Positions 51,563 through 60,677 of a DNA stretch of 64,000 bases are shown piece by piece. Position numbers and translations under genes: made by a program. The notes beneath the pieces were generated by a model. It saw only the letters and a list, made by a program, of their open reading frames with translations, was not told where the DNA came from and searched no databases. The DNA comes from Lysinibacillus alkalisoli (GTDB lineage Bacteria; Bacillota; Bacilli; Bacillales_A; Planococcaceae). Location of the stretch: positions 308,621-372,620 of the forward strand of contig NZ_BMJT01000003.1 in NCBI RefSeq assembly GCF_014643595.1, in the 5' to 3' direction. Position 1 is the first letter of the stretch. Each line of letters begins with the position of its first letter.

Positions 51563-51910
51563 ATGACATTACAAGCACTCACTACCGTTAATCACAGTGG
51601 CAAGATTTATGAAAAAGGCAGCTTAATTGAAAAGCTAACGAAAAAAGAAGAAGAACGTTTAATTCGTTTACGTGCTGCACAACGTGTACAAACAGTAGTA
51701 ATGGCAGAGAAAGTAGCGCAGCCACCAATCAATCCTGCTGAGTATGAAGCACTGAAACGTGATTTAGACGAGGCATACGGAGCGGATGAACTACTACGTC
51801 AAGCTAAGTCGCATAAGGTTGATCTAGCTGCAGGCACAAAAAAAGAACAGGTGATTGAAGCAATCATTGCGCAAGGATTTGTAAATGAATTTTTGGAAGA
51901 TGATGCGTAA
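51563..51910 (+). CDS. Head-region protein with HeH/LEM-like C terminus (115 aa)
   Basis: The C-terminal 40 residues (ADELLRQAKSHKVDLAAGTKKEQVIEAIIAQGF) look like a HeH/SAP-type helical motif. The N-terminal part is a short beta region. It sits between capsid and head-tail attachment genes; the role is unknown but structural is likely. Confidence 0.6.
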   Translation: MTLQALTTVNHSGKIYEKGSLIEKLTKKEEERLIRLRAAQRVQTVVMAEKVAQPPINPAEYEALKRDLDEAYGADELLRQAKSHKVDLAAGTKKEQVIEAIIAQGFVNEFLEDDA

Positions 51911-52236
51911 TGACAAGCTTTAAAGATTTGCTTAGGGAAGATTTTGAAGTGTTTTTAGCCGAAGATGAATTTGCCGAGAAATTAGAGTTTGATGGCAAAG
52001 AAATTACGGCCGTGCGTGACGATGATGTATACGCTAAACGTAATCAAGTGAATATTAATTATGAGGGTGATGGCATTTTTAAAGATGCAATCACTCTTTT
52101 TATTCGCAAAGAAGAGCTAGATTATAAGCCAGTAGAAGGACAAACCGTAACGCTCGAAGGTGAATTTTATACGGTGTGCAATTGTCGTGAGGACATTGGT
52201 ATGTACACCATAGAACTGGAGGCGAATATTGGCTGA
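51910..52236 (+). CDS. Head-tail attachment protein, FII-like
   Basis: The 108-residue beta-rich protein follows the capsid genes at the position of lambda FII. The pattern KEELDYKPVEGQTVTLEGEFYTVCNCREDIGMYTIELEAN is typical of such adaptors. It overlaps both neighbours by one to a few bases (TAATG, ATGG). Confidence 0.6.
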   Translation: MTSFKDLLREDFEVFLAEDEFAEKLEFDGKEITAVRDDDVYAKRNQVNINYEGDGIFKDAITLFIRKEELDYKPVEGQTVTLEGEFYTVCNCREDIGMYTIELEANIG

Positions 52237-52793
52237 TGGATATTGTAGAGCAAGGGTTAGCAAGAGCACGAGAAGAGCTTGCTCATTTGCCAGGTGGGAT
52301 TGAAAGGGCAACAGGGCGAGCATTAAAGCGTGCTGTTACGAAAGCACGTACGGAGTCTGTGCGTATTGTGCGAACGCAATACACGATTAAGGCTGCTACA
52401 GCTCGCAATGATATGAAAATCCAACGCTATAGTGGCGTACTTGAGGTAAAGGGGTATACGCATAAACTAACAGAGTTTAGCGTGAACCCTCGTCGTCCAA
52501 CACCTAAACGTCGTGCTCCTATTAAAGTACAAGTGCGACGCACAGGCGGTAAAACAATTAGTCGTGCCTTTGTCGCGGGTGCATTTAATGACAGTTATGC
52601 AAGTGGTGGCACAGGCGTTTATATGAGACGTACGTCAAAGCGCCGCCCACTGGATGAGTTATATGGCCCATCCGTACCAGGTATGTTAAGCAACCCAGAG
52701 CACCGTTTACAAATTGAAACGGTGATGGGCGAAGAGTTTGTAAATCGTTTATCGCATGAAGCGGGTAATATTTTAGGGGGAGTGACACGTTGA
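52236..52793 (+). CDS. Minor tail protein Z-like
   Basis: The 185-residue basic protein resembles lambda GPZ: RALKRAVTKARTESVRIVRTQYTIKAATAR and the ending DELYGPSVPGMLSNPEHRLQIETVMGEEFVNRL. It helps complete the tail or head-tail joint. Its start overlaps the preceding stop. Confidence 0.8.
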   Translation: MDIVEQGLARAREELAHLPGGIERATGRALKRAVTKARTESVRIVRTQYTIKAATARNDMKIQRYSGVLEVKGYTHKLTEFSVNPRRPTPKRRAPIKVQVRRTGGKTISRAFVAGAFNDSYASGGTGVYMRRTSKRRPLDELYGPSVPGMLSNPEHRLQIETVMGEEFVNRLSHEAGNILGGVTR

Positions 52794-53263
52794 GTACGCC
52801 AGTAATGTTAGTAGATGATTTAGTTAATTTCATTCGCCAAGTTGTTAAAGACCGCCCTATGGAAAATCGCAATAATGAAATAGCTGAGGTACTTGTGCAT
52901 GATGACGAGCTACCAAGTAAGCGCCCAAATGAAGCGGACTATCCTTGTGTGATAGTTCGTTTTATTTATATGGAAAATACGATTGCACGTGTAGACATTA
53001 TTGGTGGTGTGCATAGCATGCAAAAAGGCTGGCGAGATGTATTAAATTTACTTACGCCAATACAGCAAGCATTGCTTAAAATGCCTAGCGTGGCAAAGCG
53101 GCATCGTATGAGTAAAGCACATCCTATGAAATTCGTGTTGCCACCTGAGCAAGCAACACCGCAATATTTAGCAGCCATTGAAACCTATTGGGAAATGCCA
53201 ATGGTTACGTTAGAGCAAAATAAAATTAATGCAGAAATGGAGGCGTTTTTACGTGGAGAATAA
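52790..53263 (+). CDS. Probable tail terminator/completion protein (157 aa)
   Basis: A TTG start is supported by AGGGGGAGTGACACG. The protein has a mixed alpha/beta pattern with DYPCVIVRFIYMEN and a C-terminal LAAIETYWEMP. Its place between the Z-like and sheath genes suggests a tail terminator. I recognise no exact family. Confidence 0.55.
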   Translation: MSTPVMLVDDLVNFIRQVVKDRPMENRNNEIAEVLVHDDELPSKRPNEADYPCVIVRFIYMENTIARVDIIGGVHSMQKGWRDVLNLLTPIQQALLKMPSVAKRHRMSKAHPMKFVLPPEQATPQYLAAIETYWEMPMVTLEQNKINAEMEAFLRGE

Positions 53264-53555
53264 AACGACTGTAAAGCGCAAGGTGACGACAAAACGTCGC
53301 AAGGATGAAACACAGGTTATGTATATTGGTCCAAACTTAACGGGTGGCCTATTACAACGTGCGATGGTTTTTAAAGGTGGGTTACCACCAGAGGTCAATG
53401 CTTTGTTTGACAAAGAACCTTTGCTAAAAAATTTATTTGTACCAACGGATAAATTAGCAGAGGCAGAAAAAGAATTAAAGACAGCAGGCACACTATTAAA
53501 TGAAGCCTACACAGCTGTAACAAATGGACGAAAGGAAGTGACAAGCCATGTATAA
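53253..53555 (+). CDS. Basic phage protein before the sheath gene (100 aa)
   Basis: A GTG start at 53253 with GGAGG 9 bp upstream is chosen over the ATG at 53229, where that GGAGG would lie inside the gene. The N terminus is very basic (KTTVKRKVTTKRRKDE), the rest helical. Similar small proteins precede sheath genes in contractile phages. Unknown function. Confidence 0.55.
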   Translation: MENKTTVKRKVTTKRRKDETQVMYIGPNLTGGLLQRAMVFKGGLPPEVNALFDKEPLLKNLFVPTDKLAEAEKELKTAGTLLNEAYTAVTNGRKEVTSHV

Positions 53556-55002
53556 ACACGGTGTCTATACAAGCGAAGTACCTACAAGTCTAGTGCCACC
53601 TGCTAATACAAGTGCAGGTTTAACTGTAGTTGTTGGGACAGCACCTATCCATTTAGCCAAAGCACCCGTAGCCCCTAATACCGCCACGCTTTGCTACAAC
53701 TTAAGCGAAGCAACAGAGCAGTTCGGTTATTCGGACGACTGGGAAAAGTATACGCTTTGTGAGGCAATGTCTTCTCATTTTAAAGCGCATAGCGTTGCAC
53801 CACTGGTACTTATTAATGTGCTCGATAATAAGGAACATATTGCCGCAGTAGAGAATGAAGAATTGTATTTTGATGCTAAACTGCGTGTTACCTTACTAGA
53901 AGCGGGCGTTTTAAAAGATAGCATTGAATTGACAGCAGGAAGCACTAAATTTGAAGCGTTGCGTGATTATGTAGCAGCTTTTACAAATGATGGCGAGTTA
54001 ATCATTACAATAATTGAAGAAAGTGACTTAGCTGCAGCAATCGCTAAGAAAACGCAAGTGGTAGCTAAATATGATAAATTAGCACCTGAAGCTATTACTA
54101 AGAAAGATATTATTGGTGGTATTGATGTCGAGAGTGGTCAACCATTTGGCTTGGAGTGTGTTGATACAGTGTTTCCTCGTACACGTTTGATCCCAGGACA
54201 AATTATTGCACCAGGTTACTCGACGGATGTTGAGGTAGCTACAGTAATGGCGGCTAAGACTAGCAATTTAAACGGGCACTTTTCGGCAATGGCATTAACG
54301 GATATTGATACCGCAATCATTAAAAAATATACAGATGCACCTGCGTGGAAAGAAAAGAATAATTATGTCGATCCACGCCAAATTGTTTGCTGGCCCAAAA
54401 TTGCGCTTGGCAGTAAACAGTATCACTTATCTACACAGTTAGCTTCATTAATCTGTAAAGTGGATAGCATAAATGACGATATTCCCACAGAAAACCCATC
54501 GAATAAAAATCTGAAGATGAATGCTGCTGTTTTAAAAGATGGTAACGAGGTATTGTTAGGCCCAACACAAGCTAACTACCTTAATGGGCAGGGAATCGTG
54601 ACAACACTGAACTTTATCGGCGGTCAAAAAGCTTGGGGCGAGCGTACAGGAGCATACCCTGCCAATACGGACCCAAAGGATACATTTATTAATATTCGCC
54701 GTATGTTCAACTGGATTACAAATCAATTAGTAATGACATGGTGGCAAAAGATTGACACTAATACGAGCCGCCGTATGATTGAATCGATTATTGATAGTAA
54801 TAACGTTTGGTTAAATGGTTTAGCAAGTCGTGGCTATATTTTAGGTGGACGCGTAGCCTTTCTACGCGACGAAAATCCAACGACAGATTTATTGGATGGC
54901 ATTAATCGCTTTCATGTGTATCTAGCACCACCGCCGCCTATGCGCGTGATGGACTTTATTTTAGAATATGATCCAAAATATATGGAAACCCTATTTGTGT
55001 AA
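53548..55002 (+). CDS. Contractile tail sheath protein
   Basis: The 484-residue protein begins YKHGVYTSEVPTSLVPPANTSAGLTVVVGTAP, the typical sheath N terminus. It ends with the conserved C-terminal domain DLLDGINRFHVYLAPPPPMRVMDFILEYDP. It forms the contracting outer tube and marks the phage as a myovirus type. It overlaps the preceding gene by 8 bp. Confidence 0.95.
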   Translation: MYKHGVYTSEVPTSLVPPANTSAGLTVVVGTAPIHLAKAPVAPNTATLCYNLSEATEQFGYSDDWEKYTLCEAMSSHFKAHSVAPLVLINVLDNKEHIAAVENEELYFDAKLRVTLLEAGVLKDSIELTAGSTKFEALRDYVAAFTNDGELIITIIEESDLAAAIAKKTQVVAKYDKLAPEAITKKDIIGGIDVESGQPFGLECVDTVFPRTRLIPGQIIAPGYSTDVEVATVMAAKTSNLNGHFSAMALTDIDTAIIKKYTDAPAWKEKNNYVDPRQIVCWPKIALGSKQYHLSTQLASLICKVDSINDDIPTENPSNKNLKMNAAVLKDGNEVLLGPTQANYLNGQGIVTTLNFIGGQKAWGERTGAYPANTDPKDTFINIRRMFNWITNQLVMTWWQKIDTNTSRRMIESIIDSNNVWLNGLASRGYILGGRVAFLRDENPTTDLLDGINRFHVYLAPPPPMRVMDFILEYDPKYMETLFV

Positions 55003-55014
55003 GGAGGATAAAGG

Positions 55015-55539
55015 ATGAGTAATCCAGTTACAGAACATTTAATTGCCTATCATGCTTATGATGCAGATGGTGAAATGTATGGTGTTGTAGATGTTGAGTT
55101 ACCTACTGTTACGAGTATGAAAAAGACAATTAAGGGAGCAGGTATTTCAGGTGAAGTTGAAGTACCTCTTTTTGGTCATACAGAGTCACTAAAAGTAAAA
55201 ATTAACTGGCGTTCATTAACACCACATGCTATTAAGTTGAGTCGTCCAGGTGCGCATTTACTTGAGGTACGTGGCGCATTACAAGAACAAAATGCCTCAA
55301 CAGGCGAGTATCGTGTAATCCCTCACAAGGTAGTGATGCGCACAATGGCACATAATATTGGACTTGGTAAATTAGCGGTTGGTGAAGATAGCGATACCAA
55401 CAATGAGCTTGAAGTATCCTACCTAAAAATTTCACAAGATGGCATTGAAACACTAGAAATTGATAAATTCAACTATATTTATAAAATTGCTGGTACAGAT
55501 TATTTAAAAGATGTGCGTGTAGCACTTGGAAGGGAGTAA
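55015..55539 (+). CDS. Major tail tube protein
   Basis: The 174-residue protein matches P2 FII-type tubes: VDVELPTVTSMKKTIKGAGISGEVEVPLFGHTESLKVKINWRSL and the ending IDKFNYIYKIAGTDYLKDVRVALG. It forms the inner tube inside the sheath. AAGGAGG lies upstream of the ATG. Confidence 0.92.
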   Translation: MSNPVTEHLIAYHAYDADGEMYGVVDVELPTVTSMKKTIKGAGISGEVEVPLFGHTESLKVKINWRSLTPHAIKLSRPGAHLLEVRGALQEQNASTGEYRVIPHKVVMRTMAHNIGLGKLAVGEDSDTNNELEVSYLKISQDGIETLEIDKFNYIYKIAGTDYLKDVRVALGRE

Positions 55540-55545
55540 GTAAAA

Positions 55546-55860
55546 ATGGATGTGTATTTAAAAGAACCTTTACTCAATAAAAAAGGTGAAGAGTTAACGA
55601 AGGTAATTGATAAGGAAGGTGGCGAAAAAAGCTACCTTCTTTCTTTTTCTGCAGAAAGTATTACAGGTAAACATATGATGCAAGCGGAGAAAAAATATCG
55701 TGAAGAAGGCGGCAGCGACTATGTGCCAGTACTTACATCTATGCCTTATCGTGCGGCATTGGTAGCTGTCGTATTAGATGTTGATTATGAAGCGATTGCA
55801 GGTTTATCTGGTGTTGCTTACTTTGCATTAACTACGGCGGTACAGGATTTTTTCTTTTAA
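55546..55860 (+). CDS. Tail assembly chaperone, short form (P2 gpE-like)
   Basis: The 104-residue acidic protein lies between tube and tape measure genes, the position of chaperones that bind the tape measure protein. It contains KKYREEGGSDYVPVLTSMPYRAALVAVVL. Its 3' end carries a slippery site for -1 frameshifting. Confidence 0.85.
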   Translation: MDVYLKEPLLNKKGEELTKVIDKEGGEKSYLLSFSAESITGKHMMQAEKKYREEGGSDYVPVLTSMPYRAALVAVVLDVDYEAIAGLSGVAYFALTTAVQDFFF

Positions 55861-56018
55861 TCAACATTAAGTCAGTAGACTGGATCAAGCGTAATGCGCT
55901 TATTATGAGTCAAATAAATTACACACCACTGACATACTGGCTTGATTTGCCAATACGTCAGTTTTTAGATTGGATTGCGGTGTCTAACAAAATTGTTGAC
56001 GAGAAGGAGGAGAAATAA
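55546..56018 (+). CDS. Tail assembly chaperone, long -1 frameshift form (E/E'-like)
   Basis: The heptamer T-TTT-TTC at 55848-55854 is a canonical -1 slippery sequence placed two codons before the short-form TAA. After slipping, the -1 frame stays open for 54 codons (LLINIKSVDWIKRNALIMSQ and on to KIVDEKEEK). It ends at TAA 56016-56018, which overlaps the tape measure ATG. The total would be about 157 residues. The extension has Trp-rich helices (TYWLDLPIRQFLDWIAVSNK) like E' proteins. It has no usable start codon with a ribosome site of its own. Confidence 0.85.
55848..55854 (+). promoter_or_regulatory. Slippery heptamer TTTTTTC
   Basis: It is in the X-XXY-YYZ register for -1 frameshifting in the chaperone gene. 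Confidence 0.85.
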
Positions 56019-59000
56019 TGTCACGTAGGTTATTTGAAATCGCATTTGCCTTACAAGGACGCCTAGACTCCTCTTTCCGTGGTGCTTTCCAAAATGCTGA
56101 CTCACAAATGAATCGTTTGACACGTGGCATATCGGATACACGTAATAGTTTACGTCAATTAGACAGCCAGTATCGTCAAGGTGGTATGAGTCTGACACAA
56201 TACATTGCCCAACAAGAGCGCTTAAATGGTGTATTACGTCGGCAACAACGGGAATTACAATCACAAGAGCGCCACCAACAACGTGTCAATCGAGCGCAAG
56301 CTTTTGAAGGGCGTATTAACAGTGTAAGAGATGGTTCACGTGGCGCTATGATGGATGCCATAGCTAAGACTGGTATTGTAGCCGCGCCGATTAAGCAAGC
56401 GATTGAGTTTGAGAGTACCTTTGCAGATGTTAAAAAGGTTGTAGACTTTGATACAGATGGCGAAATTGCGGAAATGAAGAAGGAAATCATTTCTATGACA
56501 AAGGAAATTCCCATGTCAGCAACAGAATTTAATGAAATTATTGCTTCAGGTGGGCAAGCAAACATTGCTAAAAATGAATTAACGACTTTTGCTAAGGACG
56601 CAGCTAAAATGGGTGTTGCTTTTGATATGACCGCTCAAGACTCTGGGCAAATGATGGCTGAATGGCGTTCAGCTTTTAAGATAAATCAAAAGGAAGTCGT
56701 TGAATTAGCTGACAAAGTAAATCACTTAGGTAATAAATCGGCAGCTTCAGCGCCCAAGATTTCAGAAGTATTACAACGAATTGGTCCATTAGGTGAAGTT
56801 GGCGGTGTAGCTACTGGTGAAGTAGCCGCATTGGGGGCTGCAATGGTTGAAGTAGGTACTGCACCCGAAATTGCAGCTACGGGATTGAAAAATTTAGTCT
56901 TAAAAATGACAGCTGGTGAATCTGCAACAAACACTCAAAAGAAAGCTTTTGAGAAGTTAGGACTAAGTGCAACAGATATGGCAAAGGCAATGCAAGATGA
57001 TGCACAAGGAGCTATCTTACAAGTTTTTGATAGTATTCAAAAGCTAGAGGAACATGAACAAGCAGCTATATTAACACAATTATTTGGTTCAGATTCTGTA
57101 GCAGCTATTGCACCATTACTTACTGATTTAGACCGACTTAAAGAGCTATTTGGAATGGTAGGTGACGAATCACAATATGCAGGTTCAATGCAAGCCGAGT
57201 TTGAAGCACGCTCAGCTACAACAGAAAATAGTATTCAGTTATTAAAGAATCAAGTAGCAGCCTTAGGATTAAAGTTTGGTGATATGTTATTACCAGCATT
57301 AAATGTTGTGGTAGATAAATTAAGTGCAGGTGCAGAAAAAGTGCAAGCTTTTGCAGATAAGCATCCCAAATTAACTAAAGCTATCGCTTTAGGAACTGCA
57401 GGTATGCTTGCAATGTCAGTGGCTGCTACAGCTATTGGCTATGCCGGAGCGTTAATGCTATCTCCTTTTGCTAAGCTTATTACGCTAATTACTAAATTAG
57501 GTAGGGCGCCAGGTATATTAGGGCGCATCGCTTCAAGTATGCGTGGTATACGTCCACCTGCAGATTGTGGTGCAGGTAGTGGTAACCATAGAGATCGACG
57601 TGGACGTAGGAGCAGTAACCGTAATCGTCGAAACAATAATACATCTCAAAGTCGAGGAAGATCAACGAGACAAACACGTCCATCAAGACAGCCAAGACCA
57701 ACAGGTAGAGGTGGATTAGGTGGACTAGTACGTCGAGGAGCAAGTAGTGCATTGAATGGTGTGCGTAGTATGGGTGTAAGTGGATTATTGAAAGGTGGAG
57801 CCAAACTAGGCATGAGGGCTGTTCCTATATTGGGCGCAGGCATGTTAGCATTTGACGTTGGTAAGTTTGCTTATAACAAGATGGGTGGATTACAAGGTAT
57901 TAAAGATAAATTTATGCCAAAGGCCTCAGCATCAGAACTTTCAAAGAGTATAGCGGAAGATGGTAATAAAGCAGTAACAGAAGCTACAAGAGCTGGTCAA
58001 CTATCAGGTCAAAGTTTTTCGCAGGGTTTAGCGCAAAATATGAATTCAAATGACTTGTCATCCATAGTATTTGATCAGTTTAATAATATTGCTAATGGAG
58101 CTAATGCATATGGCAGTGCCGCAGGTTTTAATTTTACAACTGGCATAGGGCAGAATGTAGCTTCAAATACACTATCATCCATAGTATTTGACCAGTTTAA
58201 TAATATTGCTAATGGAGCTAATGCATATGGCAGTGCCGCAGGTTTTAATTTTACAACTGGCATAGGGCAGAATGTAGCTTCAAATACACTATCATCCATA
58301 GTATTTGATCAGTTTAATAATATTGCTAATGGAGCTAATGCATATGGCAGTGCCGCAGGTTTCAATTTTACAACTGGTATAGGGCAGAATGTGGCTTCGA
58401 ATGTATTATCATCTACAGTATTCGATCAATTCAATAATGTTGCAATTGGTGCTGCAGCTTATGGTAACGCAACAGGTTTTAATTATAGTATGGGATTAAT
58501 TCAAACACCTATTCCTGTGCTGCCTTGGATAGCTTCACAAGTTTATATGCCTCTAGCTATGACAGCTGTAATGATGTTTAGTATTGGCCAAAATATTAGT
58601 TTGAATTTAGCAAGAGGAATTTCAAGTGGTCGCGCAGCAATAGCAGCTGAAGTTGCGGGTATTAGATCGCTTGTAGCACAAGCAACTAATTTAAGTGTTA
58701 ATATCAATGCTGTTGCAAAAGGTGGTCGTGTGCCAAAATATGCACGTGGTACGATTGCTACTCAAGCTCATGTTGGTATATTTGGAGAGGCAGGACCAGA
58801 AGCTTTAATTCCATTAGACGGTTCGGCTAGGGCTCACGATTTATATCAACAAACAGGAGCAGCATTAGGCTATAAAAACGAAACAAAAATACCTGAAGCT
58901 AAAATGGATAAGTCTACACAGAGTATCACATTACATTATGCGCCAGTCATCCAAGGTAACAAGACAGAAGTCGAAACGATTTTACGAGAAGATAAATCAA

Positions 59001-59059
59001 GTTTCATGGATCAATTAAAAGAGTTGCAAGCGCAACAAAGGAGGGTGACGTTTGGATAA
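56018..59059 (+). CDS. Tail tape measure protein
   Basis: The 1013-residue protein has a coiled-coil N terminus (about 1-110), a TMP core (FESTFADVKKVVDF...AAMVEVGTAPEIAATGLKNLVLKMTAGES), a hydrophobic stretch near residue 460, and an Arg/Gly-rich linker at about 512-575. Four 39-residue repeats follow at about 682-820. The C terminus has VGIFGEAGPEALIPLDG. It sets tail length and must pass into the host during injection. The start overlaps the stop of the frameshift chaperone. Confidence 0.95.
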   Translation: MSRRLFEIAFALQGRLDSSFRGAFQNADSQMNRLTRGISDTRNSLRQLDSQYRQGGMSLTQYIAQQERLNGVLRRQQRELQSQERHQQRVNRAQAFEGRINSVRDGSRGAMMDAIAKTGIVAAPIKQAIEFESTFADVKKVVDFDTDGEIAEMKKEIISMTKEIPMSATEFNEIIASGGQANIAKNELTTFAKDAAKMGVAFDMTAQDSGQMMAEWRSAFKINQKEVVELADKVNHLGNKSAASAPKISEVLQRIGPLGEVGGVATGEVAALGAAMVEVGTAPEIAATGLKNLVLKMTAGESATNTQKKAFEKLGLSATDMAKAMQDDAQGAILQVFDSIQKLEEHEQAAILTQLFGSDSVAAIAPLLTDLDRLKELFGMVGDESQYAGSMQAEFEARSATTENSIQLLKNQVAALGLKFGDMLLPALNVVVDKLSAGAEKVQAFADKHPKLTKAIALGTAGMLAMSVAATAIGYAGALMLSPFAKLITLITKLGRAPGILGRIASSMRGIRPPADCGAGSGNHRDRRGRRSSNRNRRNNNTSQSRGRSTRQTRPSRQPRPTGRGGLGGLVRRGASSALNGVRSMGVSGLLKGGAKLGMRAVPILGAGMLAFDVGKFAYNKMGGLQGIKDKFMPKASASELSKSIAEDGNKAVTEATRAGQLSGQSFSQGLAQNMNSNDLSSIVFDQFNNIANGANAYGSAAGFNFTTGIGQNVASNTLSSIVFDQFNNIANGANAYGSAAGFNFTTGIGQNVASNTLSSIVFDQFNNIANGANAYGSAAGFNFTTGIGQNVASNVLSSTVFDQFNNVAIGAAAYGNATGFNYSMGLIQTPIPVLPWIASQVYMPLAMTAVMMFSIGQNISLNLARGISSGRAAIAAEVAGIRSLVAQATNLSVNINAVAKGGRVPKYARGTIATQAHVGIFGEAGPEALIPLDGSARAHDLYQQTGAALGYKNETKIPEAKMDKSTQSITLHYAPVIQGNKTEVETILREDKSSFMDQLKELQAQQRRVTFG
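58061..58499 (+). repeat. 117-bp tandem repeat within the tape measure gene
   Basis: Copies start at 58061, 58178, 58295 and 58412, exactly 117 bp (39 codons) apart. The first three are nearly identical at DNA level; the fourth is diverged and shorter. Each encodes SIVFDQFNNIANGANAYGS and then AAGFNFTTGIGQNVASN. Confidence 0.95.
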
Positions 59060-59255
59060 ATACATTACCACACAGGGCGATATGTGGGATGCCATCGCCT
59101 ACCGCCTATATGGTGACGAAACAAAAATGACGACATTACTTGAGCATAATCAAGGGTGGCGTCATTTTGTCGTCTTGCCTGCAAATGTTGAACTTGTCGT
59201 ACCAAAATTAACAGTCACAAAAAAAATACAGCGTCCACCGTGGTTGGAGGAATAG
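59052..59255 (+). CDS. Tail protein X (LysM-like, P2 gpX)
   Basis: The 67-residue protein resembles P2 gpX: GDMWDAIAYRLYGDETKMTTLLEHN and VELVVPKL. These proteins connect baseplate hub and tape measure. The TTG start overlaps the tape measure end by 8 bp. Confidence 0.85.
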   Translation: MDKYITTQGDMWDAIAYRLYGDETKMTTLLEHNQGWRHFVVLPANVELVVPKLTVTKKIQRPPWLEE

Positions 59256-59258
59256 CGG

Positions 59259-60275
59259 ATGCAAGCGAGGCAATCCTTATTAAAATTACAGTACACCAAT
59301 AAAGATATTAGTAAATCGCTTGCTTCTTATTTATTAGGCTGGACTTATACAGATTACATGAGTGGAGCTATTGATGACCTGCAAATTAACCTAGAGGATA
59401 AGGCACATTTGTGGAATGCCGCATGGATGCCGAACAAAGGAGCAACGCTACGAGCGACTATTATACTTAAAAATTGGGAAGCAGAATCATCAACCCTTGA
59501 TGCAGTCATCGGGCTATTCGAAGTAGATACTTTAAATAGCAAGGGCCCACCATCTGTAGTAACGATTAAGGCACTCGCAATCCCAGAAAGTTCGGCTTTG
59601 CGTGGTGAGGATAAAAATAAAGCATGGGAAAAGACCAAGCTACGCACAATCGCTCAAGAGCTTGTAAGTAAAGCCGGCATGAAGCTATTTTATGATACAA
59701 GTGAAAACCCAGAGTATGATCGAATGGAACAAACAGGTGAAACAGATTTATTATTTTTGTTTCGTTTATGTAAGGATGCAGGGCTTTGTCTAAAGGTAAC
59801 TAATGGGCAAGTTGCAATATTTGATGAACAAAAATATGAAGCAAAGCCACCCATTACAACGATTACTAGAGGTAAGTCATTAATTGAAGGGCACGACTTT
59901 ACCACAACAATGAATGAAATTTATGCTGCGTGTAAAGTGTCCTATCAAGATGGTGACAAAAAACAAAAGATTGAAGCTACTTTTACCGCGCCGAAGTCAC
60001 CAGGTACAAAGCGTACGCTTTATATTAATGAGCGCGTGAAGGATAAAACTGAAGCGCAAAAGCTTGCCAAAAAGAAACTGCGTGAAAAAAACCGTGAAGC
60101 TACAACAGGCAAGTTTCAATTGATGGGGCATCCTAAATACACGGCAGGCGCTACGATTATGGTTAAAGGGTTTGGTTGGTTTGATGGCAAGTATATTATT
60201 ACGCAAGCTACACATAGTAAGTCAGGGAAATATAGCACTTCGATTGATGTACGACGTTGTTTGGAGGGGTATTAA
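59259..60275 (+). CDS. Baseplate hub protein, P2 gpD-like
   Basis: The 338-residue protein matches late control gene D / T4 gp27-like hubs: SYLLGWTYTDYMSGAIDDLQINLED at the N terminus, MEQTGETDLLFLFRLCKDAGLCLKV in the middle and YIITQATHSKSGKYSTSIDVRRCLEGY at the end. It forms the hub below the tube. Confidence 0.92.
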   Translation: MQARQSLLKLQYTNKDISKSLASYLLGWTYTDYMSGAIDDLQINLEDKAHLWNAAWMPNKGATLRATIILKNWEAESSTLDAVIGLFEVDTLNSKGPPSVVTIKALAIPESSALRGEDKNKAWEKTKLRTIAQELVSKAGMKLFYDTSENPEYDRMEQTGETDLLFLFRLCKDAGLCLKVTNGQVAIFDEQKYEAKPPITTITRGKSLIEGHDFTTTMNEIYAACKVSYQDGDKKQKIEATFTAPKSPGTKRTLYINERVKDKTEAQKLAKKKLREKNREATTGKFQLMGHPKYTAGATIMVKGFGWFDGKYIITQATHSKSGKYSTSIDVRRCLEGY

Positions 60276-60676
60276 TGGACACATTCCTTAAAAATATGGT
60301 GAGAATTGGCGTGATTTCTTATGTTAATCCTAAAGAAATGAAAGCACGCGTGTTATTTGAAGAGCGTGACGTAGTATCAGCTGAGCTAGATATTGTTGTG
60401 AAAGGTAGCTTGCACAATACAAGTTACTGGCTACCACAAATTAATGAGCAAGTATTGTGCTTATTTTTAGCGACGGGTAACCAAAAGGGCTTCGTTTTAG
60501 GCTCGTTATATAACAAAACAGATGTGCCAAAAATTAATAACGTTAATAAAGTACGTCATGATTTTAAGGATGGCAGCTTTGTAGAACATGACTCTGCAAC
60601 AGGCGATATGCTTGTGCGAGCAACAGGCAATGTAACGATTAAAGCGCACAAAATAACACTAGTGGAGGATGGATAA
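60275..60676 (+). CDS. Baseplate spike/assembly protein V-like
   Basis: The 133-residue protein has the OB-fold N terminus of gpV-type spikes (MVRIGVISYVNPKEMKARVLFEERD and SYWLPQINEQVLCLFL). A short beta-helical tail (GDMLVRATGNVTIKAHKITL) follows. It would form the membrane-piercing tip. It starts in the overlap TAATG after GGAGGGGTAT. Confidence 0.9.
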   Translation: MDTFLKNMVRIGVISYVNPKEMKARVLFEERDVVSAELDIVVKGSLHNTSYWLPQINEQVLCLFLATGNQKGFVLGSLYNKTDVPKINNVNKVRHDFKDGSFVEHDSATGDMLVRATGNVTIKAHKITLVEDG

Positions 60677-60677
60677 T

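Noticed and set aside
55915..56018. Separate 34-codon gene after the tail chaperone
   Set aside because: Its ATG has no ribosome site, and the frame continues without a stop back to the slippery heptamer, so a frameshift extension explains it better.
57439..57843. Minus-strand frames opposite the Arg/Gly-rich part of the tape measure gene
   Set aside because: They are Pro/Leu-rich mirror frames of the biased composition and lack ribosome sites.
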